Positions 26,626 through 37,306 are shown, counted from the stretch's first letter. The stretch: 64,000 bases of DNA from Ignavibacteriota bacterium (GCA_016708125.1 JADJGF010000001.1:1944001-2008000); one strand, 5' to 3'. Made by a program: numbers and translations. Notes: a model not told the origin generated them from the letters alone.

Positions 26626-27642
26626 TTAATTAAAAACTCCAACAATCTGTTCTCCACAATTTTTGCATTTGCCATTTTTCATTTTTATGTCTAAAACAGA
26701 ATGCCAATCTCTAATAATAATTGGTTCTTTACAATTTGGGCAATAGGTTGTTTGTCCTTCCAAATTATGAATATTTCCGACATAGCAAAAATTAATACCT
26801 TCATTAATTGCAATTTTTCTAGCCATTTCTAATGTTGAAACTGGAGTTCTAATTTTATCTCTCATTTTAAAATCCGGATGAAATGCTGTAAAATGGAGCG
26901 GAACATTTTCACCTAAATTTGTAACAATCCAATTGCACATTTTTTTAATTTCATCTGAACTATCATTTTCATCTGGGATTAATAGTGTTGTAATTTCTAA
27001 CCAAATTTCTGTTTCGTTCTTTAACCACAATAAAGTATCAAGAATATCATTCAAATGAGAAAAAGTTAATTTGTGATAAAAAGTTTCAGTAAATGCCTTC
27101 AAATCTACATTTGCCGCATCAATATATTTGTAAACATCTTTACGAGCGTTTTTATCAATATATCCGGCAGTTACCATTACATTTTTGATATTTTCTTCAC
27201 GAGCAATTTGAGAAATATCTATTACGTATTCACCAAAAATTGTCGGATCATTATATGTATAAGCAATTGAAGGAGTTTTATATTTTTTTGCAAGATTAAC
27301 AACTTGTTCCGGAGAAGCATTAAGAGAATTTATTTCATCCAATTTAGATTTGCTGATTGACCAATTTTGACAAAACTTGCATCCCAAATTACATCCGGCA
27401 GTTCCAAAACTTAAAATTTGTGTTCCCGGTAAAAAATGCGAGAGTGGTTTTTTTTCAACTGGATCAATTGCAAATCCGGTTGGTCTTCCGTAACCAATAG
27501 AATAAAGATTATTATCAATATTTTCTCTTATGTAGCAAAAACCTTTTTGCCCATTTCCAATTGTGCAGTAGCGCGGACATAGTGTGCAGAGTATTTTTCC
27601 GTTAGATTGAAGTTCCCACCATTTTGCTAATTTATATTCCAT
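26626..27642 (-). CDS. amrS: AmmeMemoRadiSam system radical SAM enzyme
   Basis: The 338-residue protein has the radical SAM cluster motif C84NLGC88KFC91, an N-terminal CTLCPRYC...GFCYIREN segment typical of AmrS/PflA-like proteins, and a C-terminal zinc ribbon (CPNCKEP and CKNCGEQ). Its companions in many genomes are Memo and AMMECR1 domain proteins; neither is in the window. The gene is 40 bases downstream of pyk in the same direction, probably the last gene of a lon-pyk-amrS unit. The last 45 bases have a diverged duplicate at 25303-25347. The reaction is not established from sequence. Confidence 0.9.
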   Translation of the reverse strand: MEYKLAKWWELQSNGKILCTLCPRYCTIGNGQKGFCYIRENIDNNLYSIGYGRPTGFAIDPVEKKPLSHFLPGTQILSFGTAGCNLGCKFCQNWSISKSKLDEINSLNASPEQVVNLAKKYKTPSIAYTYNDPTIFGEYVIDISQIAREENIKNVMVTAGYIDKNARKDVYKYIDAANVDLKAFTETFYHKLTFSHLNDILDTLLWLKNETEIWLEITTLLIPDENDSSDEIKKMCNWIVTNLGENVPLHFTAFHPDFKMRDKIRTPVSTLEMARKIAINEGINFCYVGNIHNLEGQTTYCPNCKEPIIIRDWHSVLDIKMKNGKCKNCGEQIVGVFN

Positions 27643-27682
27643 TTCTTACTTTTTCTTTTCCTACTAAAGTAAGATTTTTTTA

Positions 27683-29113
27683 TTAATCTACAACTAAAAA
27701 ACGCACCCAATTTTTTCTGTTTATTTCATCAATCGGAGCTCCGGCTGTAAAAACAACAACATCACCGGTTGTAACTATTTCATCTTTTATCAAAATTTCC
27801 AATGCACTTTTGATATAAAAATCTTCGTTCATTATATCTTTTAAAAAGTAGGGTTTTATACCTTTATGTAGATTCAAGTGATTAAGCGTGTCAAAAGAAT
27901 CTGAGAAAGCGAAAATATGTGCATCCGGATTATATTTTGAAAGTATGTTTGCCTTTCGTCCTTGATGTGTAAAAACCACAAGCGCTTTTGCATTTACTTG
28001 ATTTGCAATTTCGACAAAAGCTTTTCCCGTTGCATCAAAAATATTATCAGCTTTACTTTTAGGATTTTCAAATTTTACTTTTGTCTTAAATTGACTCTGA
28101 GATTCAGTTGACATTAAAATGCTTTTCATCGTTTTAATTGTTTGTCGTGGATATTTTCCAACAGCCGTTTCACCGCTTAACATTACAACATCAGTTCCAT
28201 CTAAAACTGCATTCGCCACGTCGGATGCTTCGGCTCTTGTGGGAATTGGATTTGTTATCATCGATTCCAACATTTGAGTTGCAGTAATTACAAGTTTGCC
28301 AACTGAATTACATCTTCCAATAATATTTTTCTGAATTATTGGAACCAACTGCGGAGCTAATTCAACTCCAAGATCACCTCTTGCAACCATAATTCCATCA
28401 GAAGCTTCAAGTATTGCCTCAAAATTTTCTACTGCTTCCGGTTTTTCAATTTTTGCAATAATAGGTTTATTGTAACCTTTGCTTTTCATCCAATTTTTAA
28501 GTTCATAAATATCTTCTGCATATCTCACAAACGATAGAGCCACATAATCAACTCTGTGTTTGAATGCAAACTCCATATTTTTTTTATCTGTTTCAGTAAA
28601 TGATGGCGTGCTTAAAATCATTCCCGGTAAATTCATTCCTTTTTTTGGTTTGAGTTTTCCGCCTTCAAGAATTTTGCAAACCACCGATCTTTCTTTTTTA
28701 CTGATAATTTCTAACTTTATTAATCCATCATCAATTAAGATTTGATTACCAATTTTTGCATCAACAATTAATTCTTGATATGATGATGATATGATATTTT
28801 CATTTCCCAAAATAGTATCAATTGTAATTTCAATATTATTTCCAGTTAGAATTTCAACTTCATCTTTTTCTAATTTGCCGATTCTAATTTTAGGTCCTTG
28901 CAAATCTTGAAGAATCGGAATTGGCATTTTGCTCGTTTCGCATACATCATGAATTTTGTTAAATAAATCCGTAAAATAATTTTCATCTCCATGCGAGAAA
29001 TTCATTCTAAATGCATTAACCCCTTCATCAATAAGTCCAAGCAGCATTTCTTTGCTATCTGTTGCTGGACCAATTGTAGCTAAAATTTTTGTTTTTACAA
29101 ATCTAGTATTCAA
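27683..29113 (-). CDS. pyk: Pyruvate kinase
   Basis: The 476-residue enzyme has the substrate and metal motifs of pyruvate kinase: MNFSHGDENY, IPILQDLQGPKIR, and IIAKIEKPEAVENF...DGIMVARGDLGVE, with the usual three-domain length. It makes pyruvate and ATP from phosphoenolpyruvate in glycolysis, feeding the PDH complex encoded at 40.4 kb. Its ATG overlaps the stop of the Lon-like gene by four bases (ATGA type), so translation is coupled to that gene. Confidence 0.97.
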   Translation of the reverse strand: MNTRFVKTKILATIGPATDSKEMLLGLIDEGVNAFRMNFSHGDENYFTDLFNKIHDVCETSKMPIPILQDLQGPKIRIGKLEKDEVEILTGNNIEITIDTILGNENIISSSYQELIVDAKIGNQILIDDGLIKLEIISKKERSVVCKILEGGKLKPKKGMNLPGMILSTPSFTETDKKNMEFAFKHRVDYVALSFVRYAEDIYELKNWMKSKGYNKPIIAKIEKPEAVENFEAILEASDGIMVARGDLGVELAPQLVPIIQKNIIGRCNSVGKLVITATQMLESMITNPIPTRAEASDVANAVLDGTDVVMLSGETAVGKYPRQTIKTMKSILMSTESQSQFKTKVKFENPKSKADNIFDATGKAFVEIANQVNAKALVVFTHQGRKANILSKYNPDAHIFAFSDSFDTLNHLNLHKGIKPYFLKDIMNEDFYIKSALEILIKDEIVTTGDVVVFTAGAPIDEINRKNWVRFLVVD

Positions 29114-31590
29114 TTTTTTCCTTTTACTTTAGATGTATTAGTTCCATTATTTTCTTTCTCTTTTTGATTTTGCGGCTGCGGACGAGTTCTGTGTTTCATA
29201 TCGGTTAAACATTTTTCAACTTTTCCGTAAACAGTATTCGGCTGATATTTTCCATTCTTCATTTGCTTTCCGGCTTTAACTCCAGTGAGCAATTCTATTG
29301 CTTCATCAACAGTTTGAATAGAATAAATTGAAAAATTTTTATTTCTTACTTCATCAATAATTTCATCTTTCAACATAAGATCTTTTACATTCTGAAGAGG
29401 AATAATTACACCATGAGTTTTATCCAAACCTCTCGATTTACAAACATCAAAATAGCCTTCAATTTTTTCATTAACTCCGCCTATTGGCTGAATATCACCT
29501 TTTTGATTTATTGATCCGGTAATTGCAAAATTTTGCTTGATCGGTATTTCGGCAATGCTGGAAAGGAGCGCACATACTTCAGTAACCGAAGCGCTGTCTC
29601 CGTCAATCATTCCGTATCCTTGTTCAAAAACCAAACTTGCGGTAAATGATAGCGGTAAACGCTTTCCAAATTTTTCTCTAAAATATCCGGTGATTATTAA
29701 AACTCCTTTATTGTGTGTGCTTCCGCTAAGTCCGGCTTCGCGTTCAACATTTATAATATTTCCGTTTCCAAGTCCAACCGATGCAGTAATTCTTGTTGGC
29801 TTTCCGAATGAATAATAACTTCCGCCATAAACTGCAAGACCGTTTATTTGTCCAACTCTTGAACCATGTGTATCAATCAAAATTGTTTTTTGATCAATCA
29901 TTTCTTTCATTTTGGAATCATACATCGCATGGCGTTCCACGGAAGAATCATAAGCTCGCTGAACATGAATCGAAGTTACAATTTTTTCACCTACATCTTT
30001 AGCCCAAAAATTTGCTTCACGCGCAAGATCGGCAATGTATGCAAATCTTGTTGTTAATTTTGTTTGATCACCAGCGTATCTTGCACCATATTCAATAATT
30101 TTACTAATTGCAGATTTATCAAATTCCAATAATTTTTCTTGCGTAACAAGTTTTTTTACAACTTTAGCATATTCAATCAAGGCACTTTCCGTACGATTCA
30201 TTTCATAATCGAACTCAGCTTTAATTTTAAAAACTTTATTAAAATCATCTTCATAATTTGAAAGCAATGAATAAGAATAATTATTTCCGATCATTATAAC
30301 TTTGCAATTAATTTCAATTGGTTCCGGATTTAATGTGCTTGAAGTGATTTGATAAACACTCGATAAATCTTGAATCTCCAATTTCCCATGAAGTAAAACG
30401 CGTTTTAAAGTTTTCCAAACTCCCGGTTCTTGAATTGCATCAATTGCGTTAATTACCAAATAACCGCCGTTGGCTCTTAGAATTGAACCGGATTTAATAT
30501 TTGTAAAATCTGATTGCCAAACTCCCGAGCCATCATTTACTTTTTCAATTGCACCAAATAAGTTGTTGTATGTTGGAGAAGTTTCAATCACAACGGGAAT
30601 TTCTTTTACGTTAGAATTATCAAGAATTAAATTCACTTGATACGCCAATAAATTTTCTGCGTTTTCAACTTCACTATTATTTTTATGCTGAGGAGGAATT
30701 TTGAAAATATCCAAATCTTCCAAAATATTTTCTGTTACTTTAGCAAAATATTTTTGAGCTTTTTTCGATTTATATTTTTCGCGTAATTCATCAAATGTTG
30801 CGGAAATTAAATTCTTCACAGCGTTAGATTCAAGTTCACTTAATTGAGTCTGAAAACTTTGAGTGAGTTTTAAACTTTCCTTAAAAACAGAATATAATTC
30901 ATCTTGATGAGAAGTATATTTTTTTACAATTTGTTCTGCATCCTTTTCACTGATTTTTTTTGAACCGACAAGTTCATTTAGCTGTTGAATATAAACCGGC
31001 TGATTTTCTATTACTGCAAAAATTTCCGGACGTGTTACTTCTTCAACTTTAATTTGACCAAGTGTGAGATTGTCTTTTCTTAATTTTTTTTCAAAACTGC
31101 TTACTAATGATTGCTGAGATTTTCCATAATCGGTTGCTAATTTTTTTCGTTCGGATAAAAATGGTTCTCGCTCTAAAATTTGCGGAATATTTTCATGTAT
31201 AAGTTTGATAGAATTTTTCATATCATTCTTAAACATTCTTCCTTGTCCCGCGGGAAATACCAATAAACTTGGGTGATCGCTGTCTCTAAAATTATTTACA
31301 TAAATGTAATCGTTAAGTTTTACATTTTTCTTCGGTAAAAATTCCTTCAATATATTTTTTATTGATGTTTGTTTTCCCGTTCCGGAAAGTCCAGTAATAA
31401 AAATATTATAACCAGGTCCTTCAATATCAATTCCAATTTTCAGAGCTTTAATCGCTCTTGCTTGACCAACAATTCCGTCAATAGGTGTAATGCTGTCCGT
31501 TGTATCAAATTTAAAACAACCGGGATCGCATGTTAACTTTAATTGTTCTGTTTTTAGAGGTAGATATTTTTGAGCTTTATGAAGTGTCAT
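29110..31590 (-). CDS. Lon-like ATP-dependent protease (AAA_32/LonB type)
   Basis: The 826-residue protein has a Walker A variant GLSGTGKQTSIKN near residue 64, a long helical insert (about residues 150-290), a split AAA domain and a C-terminal Lon protease domain with the Ser666-Lys709 dyad (GMIDGDSAS and GGVNEKIEG), spaced 43 residues as in E. coli Lon. It degrades unfolded or regulatory proteins. The C-terminal 60 residues are basic and Gln/Asn-rich. It is the first gene of a leftward unit overlapping pyk and is divergent from mfd. Confidence 0.93.
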   Translation of the reverse strand: MTLHKAQKYLPLKTEQLKLTCDPGCFKFDTTDSITPIDGIVGQARAIKALKIGIDIEGPGYNIFITGLSGTGKQTSIKNILKEFLPKKNVKLNDYIYVNNFRDSDHPSLLVFPAGQGRMFKNDMKNSIKLIHENIPQILEREPFLSERKKLATDYGKSQQSLVSSFEKKLRKDNLTLGQIKVEEVTRPEIFAVIENQPVYIQQLNELVGSKKISEKDAEQIVKKYTSHQDELYSVFKESLKLTQSFQTQLSELESNAVKNLISATFDELREKYKSKKAQKYFAKVTENILEDLDIFKIPPQHKNNSEVENAENLLAYQVNLILDNSNVKEIPVVIETSPTYNNLFGAIEKVNDGSGVWQSDFTNIKSGSILRANGGYLVINAIDAIQEPGVWKTLKRVLLHGKLEIQDLSSVYQITSSTLNPEPIEINCKVIMIGNNYSYSLLSNYEDDFNKVFKIKAEFDYEMNRTESALIEYAKVVKKLVTQEKLLEFDKSAISKIIEYGARYAGDQTKLTTRFAYIADLAREANFWAKDVGEKIVTSIHVQRAYDSSVERHAMYDSKMKEMIDQKTILIDTHGSRVGQINGLAVYGGSYYSFGKPTRITASVGLGNGNIINVEREAGLSGSTHNKGVLIITGYFREKFGKRLPLSFTASLVFEQGYGMIDGDSASVTEVCALLSSIAEIPIKQNFAITGSINQKGDIQPIGGVNEKIEGYFDVCKSRGLDKTHGVIIPLQNVKDLMLKDEIIDEVRNKNFSIYSIQTVDEAIELLTGVKAGKQMKNGKYQPNTVYGKVEKCLTDMKHRTRPQPQNQKEKENNGTNTSKVKGKN

Positions 31591-31708
31591 AAATAAACCA
31601 ATAATAATTGAATATTTTATTTACTAAAATATAACCAAAAACTTTATTTCAATTTATAGTAAATTTATTTTATAAAAATTTCTAACTAATCAATTCCCGC
31701 ATAATTTT

Positions 31709-34700
31709 GTGAGGAAGGGTAAAATCCATTTAAACAATATGAATGATAATTTTCAATCCGAAATTGCCGATTTAAATTTCTTTAAAATTTTTCTAACGGA
31801 AATAAATAAACGAAAAGAAAATCATAATAGAATAAATATTTCACATTTATCCGGCTCTGCAAAATCAATAATAATTTCATTGCTTAGTAAAAAAGAAAAA
31901 CAAATTTTGGTTCTTCTTCCTACAAGACAATTGGTAAATGAAGTTAATGTTGAATTAACAATTTTAGGATTAGCCGAAAAATTAATTCCGATTGAAGTTA
32001 TTGAAATTGAATCTCTGCAAGAAAAATTAACAACAATAAAAAATAGAGATTCATTTATAATAATTGCCACTTATGATATTCTGAAAATTAAACTTCCATC
32101 AAAAGAAGCAATTGAAAAAAACACAACAAAAATAGAAGTCGGCAGCGAATTAACTTATGAAGAATTGGTAGAATATTTAAACACAATAAATTATAATCAT
32201 GAAAAAGCTATTGTTGATCCGGGAAGTTTTGCGGTGCGCGGGTCAATAATTGATTTTTGGTCATATAGTGAAGAACATCCATGTCGGCTTGAGTTTGACG
32301 GGGATTTTTTAGAATCAATAAGATTATTTGATCCAGAAAGTCAACGCTCATCAAATAAAGTTAATAGCATTACTCTTGCATCGTTTCTAAACAATGAAGA
32401 ATCAATTTATTCCGAAAATATTTTTAGTTACTTAAGTACACCGTTGGTTTTTGCAAATATTTACGATTTGGAAAAATTAAACGGAGATAAAAAAGTAGTT
32501 GAAGAAATTTATGAAGATGATTTAGATGAAGAATTAAAATCGGAATTATTGGAAAATAGTATTCCCCAAATTCTGAAAGAAGAAATTAACGTTGAAAATA
32601 ATATTCCTTTGGAAAAATTATTTAGTGAAAAAGCAAATTGGATTATTGAAGATTTGTTTGGCAATAATAATGATAAAACTTTTCTATATATAAAATCTGC
32701 ACCGATTATAAACTCTAACTTTACTTTACTATTTAAAACTCTGCAAGATTTTACCGATCAAAATTTTAGAATTTTTATCACCGTAGAAAATGAAATTCAA
32801 GGAAGAAGATTATTTGATTTATTATCAAGTTTTAACGAAGAGCTAAATCGCTTGCTGGAATTGGGGATTGTTAAAATTAAAGTTTTAGCAATCAAAGAAG
32901 GGTTTCTAATTCCAAGTGATAAAATTTTAATTCTTACAGATTATGAAACTTTTAATAAACCATATCGAACAAAAATTTCTAAGAAACAAATTTTAAGAAA
33001 ATCTCGAGTTAAAGAATTTGCATCGTTAAAAATTGGTGATTTTATTGTTCATGAAAATTTTGGAATTGGAAAATATGTAGGATTAGAAACAATAAAAATT
33101 GGAATGGTTGAGCAAGAGACAATAAAAATAATTTATGCTGAAGGCGGAATTGTTTATCTAAATATGAATTATTTATCTCTTGTAAAAAAATATTCTTCCG
33201 GCGATAAATTAGAACCAAAACTTACTACACTTGGCAGCGGCGAATGGCGATCAACAAAGAAAAAAGTTAAAACAAAAATTAAAGAAGCTGCGAGAGATTT
33301 AATAAAACTTTACGCACAAAGAAAAGCTGCACAAGGTTTTGCTTTTTCTAATGACACAGTTTGGCAAAAAGAATTGGAAGCATCGTTTTTATATGAACCG
33401 ACTCCGGATCAAGCAAAAGTTACAGAAGAAGTGAAATCCGATATGGAGCAAGAAAATCCGATGGATCGGCTCGTTTGCGGTGATGTGGGATTTGGTAAAA
33501 CCGAAGTTGCAATTCGCGCTGCATTTAAAGCCGTTAGCGATGGCAAGCAAGTTGGAATGTTGGTTCCCACAACAATTTTAGCAGAGCAGCATTACAATAC
33601 TTTTAAAGATCGACTTTCACAATTCCCGGTTAAAGTTGCAGTACTTTCAAGGTTTGCAAGTAAAGCAAAACAAACTGAAATTATAAAAGAACTTTCTGAA
33701 GGAAAAGTTGATATTGTAATTGGCACACACCGACTTTTATCAAAAGATATTAAATTCAGTAATTTGGGATTATTGATAATTGATGAAGAACATAGATTTG
33801 GCGTAATGGCAAAGGAGAAACTTCGTCAAATTAGAGTTAATGTTGATACTTTAACCTTAACCGCAACGCCAATTCCCAGAACATTAAATTTATCATTACT
33901 CGGCGCAAGGGATTTATCAATTATAGCAACGCCTCCGCCAAACCGCCAGCCGATTTATACAAAAGTTGAAACTTTTGATATTGTAAAAATTAGACAATGG
34001 ATTTTGGACGAAATAAAAAGGAAAGGTCAAATTTATTTTGTTCATGATCGCGTTCAATCAATTGAAAAAATTGCGCAATATTTACATAAACATATTCCGC
34101 AAATAAAAATTTTAGTTGCGCACGGACAATTAAAACCGGCTCAGCTTGAAAAAGTAATTTATGGTTTTATGAACAAAGAAGCGGATGTTTTAATTTCCAC
34201 AAAAATTATTGAAAGCGGACTGGATATTCCAAACGTAAATACAATAATTATAAATCGTGCAGATAGATTTGGTTTAGCAGAACTTCATCAATTGCGCGGA
34301 AGAGTTGGAAGATCGGACCGGCAAGCATACAGTTATTTTTTAGTTCCTTCGTTAGATACGTTAAATCAAAAAGCTGTAAGAAGACTTCAAGCAATTGAAG
34401 AATCGACTGAACTTGGCGGCGGATTTAATTTAGCAATGCGCGATTTGGAAATTCGAGGATCGGGAAATTTATTAGGAACTGAGCAATCCGGATCAATAGA
34501 CACCGTTGGTTTTGATATGTATGTAAAATTATTGGATGAAGCAGTTGCAGAACTTAAGGAAGATGAATTTAAAGATGTTTTCAAAAATTTGCCTAAACAT
34601 CAACAGAGATCGGAGCCGACTATTGATACATATTTTGAAATCGGAATTCCGAAATCTTTCATGCCGGATCAATCGGATAGATTAAGTTTTTATCAAGCAT

Positions 34701-35092
34701 TATTTTCCATGATTAAAATTGATGAGCTTGATGAAATTAAGGATGAACTTCAAGATAAATTTGGAAAATTTCCTGTAATTGTTGAAAGGTTAATTTTAAC
34801 TGCTGTATTAAGATTTTATTCTTCGTTTGCGCAGTTTGAAAGAATTGTAATCACTCGAAAAAAAGTTACATTAATTTTACCAAAAGGCGAAAATGAAGAT
34901 TTTTATAAAAATAAATTTTCAATTTTAATGCAATTAATTGTTTCCGAATATTCAAAAACCATTAAGTTTATTCAAGAAAAAGATGTAATGAAATTGGAAT
35001 CAGAAAACAAATTTAACACAGCCGAAGAAGTTTTAACATCAACATTAAATTTTATGAAAAAGTTAATTCTTATTTATAAAATTGATATTTGA
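31709..35092 (+). CDS. mfd: Transcription-repair coupling factor Mfd
   Basis: The 1127-residue protein has the UvrB-homology region (residues 40-230, FAVRGSIIDFWSYSEEHPCRLEFDG), the CarD-like RNA polymerase-interacting domain (GDFIVHENFGIGKYVGLETI), helicase motifs CGDVGFGKTEVAIRAAF and LLIIDEEHRFGV, TATPIPRTLNLSL, the RGRVGRSDRQAYSYF motif VI and the C-terminal TRCF domain. It removes stalled RNA polymerase and recruits UvrA. The start may be GTG 31709 or ATG 31739; neither has a well-placed ribosome site. Confidence 0.97.
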   Translation: MRKGKIHLNNMNDNFQSEIADLNFFKIFLTEINKRKENHNRINISHLSGSAKSIIISLLSKKEKQILVLLPTRQLVNEVNVELTILGLAEKLIPIEVIEIESLQEKLTTIKNRDSFIIIATYDILKIKLPSKEAIEKNTTKIEVGSELTYEELVEYLNTINYNHEKAIVDPGSFAVRGSIIDFWSYSEEHPCRLEFDGDFLESIRLFDPESQRSSNKVNSITLASFLNNEESIYSENIFSYLSTPLVFANIYDLEKLNGDKKVVEEIYEDDLDEELKSELLENSIPQILKEEINVENNIPLEKLFSEKANWIIEDLFGNNNDKTFLYIKSAPIINSNFTLLFKTLQDFTDQNFRIFITVENEIQGRRLFDLLSSFNEELNRLLELGIVKIKVLAIKEGFLIPSDKILILTDYETFNKPYRTKISKKQILRKSRVKEFASLKIGDFIVHENFGIGKYVGLETIKIGMVEQETIKIIYAEGGIVYLNMNYLSLVKKYSSGDKLEPKLTTLGSGEWRSTKKKVKTKIKEAARDLIKLYAQRKAAQGFAFSNDTVWQKELEASFLYEPTPDQAKVTEEVKSDMEQENPMDRLVCGDVGFGKTEVAIRAAFKAVSDGKQVGMLVPTTILAEQHYNTFKDRLSQFPVKVAVLSRFASKAKQTEIIKELSEGKVDIVIGTHRLLSKDIKFSNLGLLIIDEEHRFGVMAKEKLRQIRVNVDTLTLTATPIPRTLNLSLLGARDLSIIATPPPNRQPIYTKVETFDIVKIRQWILDEIKRKGQIYFVHDRVQSIEKIAQYLHKHIPQIKILVAHGQLKPAQLEKVIYGFMNKEADVLISTKIIESGLDIPNVNTIIINRADRFGLAELHQLRGRVGRSDRQAYSYFLVPSLDTLNQKAVRRLQAIEESTELGGGFNLAMRDLEIRGSGNLLGTEQSGSIDTVGFDMYVKLLDEAVAELKEDEFKDVFKNLPKHQQRSEPTIDTYFEIGIPKSFMPDQSDRLSFYQALFSMIKIDELDEIKDELQDKFGKFPVIVERLILTAVLRFYSSFAQFERIVITRKKVTLILPKGENEDFYKNKFSILMQLIVSEYSKTIKFIQEKDVMKLESENKFNTAEEVLTSTLNFMKKLILIYKIDI

Positions 35093-35149
35093 AAAATTGC
35101 TGAAACAAAATAGAGTAAAATTCGTCTTAAGAAAAAAATAAGTATAAAC

Positions 35150-36256
35150 ATGAACGAAAATTACAAACGCAATAACGAAAGAAAATTATACGAAACTTTG
35201 AAAGATGATATTTCCGAAGGCGGATTCAGCACAAATATTTCTAATGATTATTCCGAACTGAAAGAATTTTTTTTAACGGAAGAAAGAAAAAAACAGCTTT
35301 CCGGAATGGGAAAAGTTAAAAGATTCTTTTATATGATTTGGTGGATGTTAAAAGAACTTTTGTTAAAATTAAATCCCACAAGAAGATTGCTTTTAATTAT
35401 TGGATTTGTATTTCTTGTTTCTGCCGGAAGTTTTGGCTTAAATGGAAACAACGTAAATTTTTCTTATGACACAAGTGTTTTGGGCGGAATAATTATTTTG
35501 TTTATTCTAATGCTTGAACTAAAAGACAAACTTTTAGCAAAGGATGAACTCAATGCTGGAAAATCAGTTCAAGTTGCGTTAATGTCGGATAAAAATCCTA
35601 AAGTTTCCGGATGGAAAATTTGGCTGTTTACAGAACCGGCAAATGAAGTTGGCGGCGATCTTGTTGACTTTGTAAAAGTCGGAGAAAATAAATATGGAAT
35701 TACACTTGCGGATGTTTCCGGAAAAGGATTAGCAGCCGCATTACTTATGTCTAAACTTCAAACAATTGTTAGAGCTTTTGCGCCGGATATAATAAATCTT
35801 TCTGATTTCGGAGAAAAAATTAATAAAGTATTTCACAAAGATATTTTGCCAAATAGTTTTGCCTCAATGGTTTATTGTGCAATTGAAGAAAATTCAAACG
35901 CATTGGAAATTCTTAATGCGGGACATTTACCGCCGGTAATTCTAAAAGGAAATGAAATTGAAATATTGCCAAAAGGCAATGTGGCATTGGGTTTATCAAA
36001 CAATTCTAAATTTACGACTCAAAATATTGTTTTAGAAAAAGACAATTGTTTAATAATATTTTCCGATGGAGTGACGGAAGCAAGAAATTTACATGGAACA
36101 TTTTTCGGTACGGAAAGAATTTATCAATTCTTAAAAACATCAAATCAGCTTTTACCTCAACAAATTGGTGAGAAATTACTACAGTACGTAAAATCTTTTA
36201 TTGGTAGTGAAAAAAAATACGATGACCTTTCAATAGTGATTTTAAAGAAAGATTAA
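35150..36256 (+). CDS. Membrane-anchored PP2C-type (RsbU/SpoIIE) phosphatase
   Basis: The 368-residue protein has a basic N-terminal cytoplasmic stretch, two membrane helices (about residues 80-97 and 108-125) and a SpoIIE/RsbU phosphatase domain with EPANEVGGDLVDF, LADVSGKGLAAALLMSKLQ, FSDGVTEARN and YDDLSIVILKK. Such enzymes dephosphorylate anti-anti-sigma (STAS) proteins in partner-switching stress pathways. No RsbW or sigma gene is adjacent; a STAS-like protein may be encoded at 46921. It follows mfd by 57 bases and may be co-transcribed with it. Confidence 0.88.
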   Translation: MNENYKRNNERKLYETLKDDISEGGFSTNISNDYSELKEFFLTEERKKQLSGMGKVKRFFYMIWWMLKELLLKLNPTRRLLLIIGFVFLVSAGSFGLNGNNVNFSYDTSVLGGIIILFILMLELKDKLLAKDELNAGKSVQVALMSDKNPKVSGWKIWLFTEPANEVGGDLVDFVKVGENKYGITLADVSGKGLAAALLMSKLQTIVRAFAPDIINLSDFGEKINKVFHKDILPNSFASMVYCAIEENSNALEILNAGHLPPVILKGNEIEILPKGNVALGLSNNSKFTTQNIVLEKDNCLIIFSDGVTEARNLHGTFFGTERIYQFLKTSNQLLPQQIGEKLLQYVKSFIGSEKKYDDLSIVILKKD

Positions 36257-36382
36257 AATTGCTTATCGATATTTAATATAAAATTAATTTCTGAAGGATA
36301 TTTAAGAACTTAAAATTTATTATTTTATTTCAGAGTTCTGAAGATTATTCAAAATATCTTAAAATCATAATAAAGGTAAATT

Positions 36383-37306
36383 ATGCAAACAATACTTGGT
36401 GCAAACGGTTCGGTAGGTAAAGTTCTAGCAAAAGAATTAATGAATTACACAAATGAAATTAAACTTGTAAGTAGAAATCCAACAAAAATTAACGATGCCG
36501 ATATTTTGATGAAAGCGGATTTGCTCAATCCAGCATTGCTTGATGAAGCAGTGAAAGGTTCAGAAGTTGTTTATGTAACAATTGCATTTGAATATAAAAC
36601 TTCCGTATGGAAAGAAAATTGGCCAAAATTTATGTTCAATCTAATTCAATCATGTAAAAAGTATAATTCCAAAATTGTGTTTGTGGATAATATTTATATG
36701 TATGATCCAAAATATTTATCAGATATGACGGAAGAAACACCAATAAATCCAATTTCTGAAAAAGGAAAAATTCGTGCACAAATTGCAAAAATGCTTTCAG
36801 ATGCAATTGATAAAAAAGAAGTTACTGCACTTTTTGCTAGATCGGCAGATTTTTACGGAACAAATGTTGAAAATAGTGCGCTAACTTTAACTGTATATAA
36901 AAATTTGTTAAAAAATAAAAATCCTCAATGGATTGGTAAATTAGATGTGCTTCATAGTTTTACAAATATAAATGATATAGGTAAATCAGTTGCGCTTCTT
37001 GGAAATACAAAAGATGCGTTTAATCAAGTTTGGCATTTGCCAACGACTGATGAAAAATTATTAACAAGAAATTGGATTGAAATTTTTATGAACGAAATGA
37101 ATATGAAAAAAAATATTCAGTCAATTCCGGTTTGGGCAATTGGTCCGCTTGGAATTTTTATTCCAATTTTAAAAGAGTTGAAAGAAATGGCATACCAATT
37201 TGATAGAGATTATTTTTTTAACAGTGCAAAGTTTACCAAACATTTTATTTTTACACCAATCTCTCCAATTGAAGGAATTAGAGAAATTATAAATTTAAAT
37301 AAATGA
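36383..37306 (+). CDS. NAD(P)-binding epimerase/dehydratase-family protein
   Basis: The 307-residue protein is an extended short-chain dehydrogenase-like protein with the N-terminal Rossmann motif ILGANGSVGKVLA (residues 4-16). The usual YxxxK pair is not clear, and VDNIYMYDP replaces the typical YGP region. It may act on a sugar nucleotide or quinone-like substrate, or be an atypical regulatory member. AAAGG about 6 bases before the ATG supports the start. Single gene. Confidence 0.8.
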   Translation: MQTILGANGSVGKVLAKELMNYTNEIKLVSRNPTKINDADILMKADLLNPALLDEAVKGSEVVYVTIAFEYKTSVWKENWPKFMFNLIQSCKKYNSKIVFVDNIYMYDPKYLSDMTEETPINPISEKGKIRAQIAKMLSDAIDKKEVTALFARSADFYGTNVENSALTLTVYKNLLKNKNPQWIGKLDVLHSFTNINDIGKSVALLGNTKDAFNQVWHLPTTDEKLLTRNWIEIFMNEMNMKKNIQSIPVWAIGPLGIFIPILKELKEMAYQFDRDYFFNSAKFTKHFIFTPISPIEGIREIINLNK

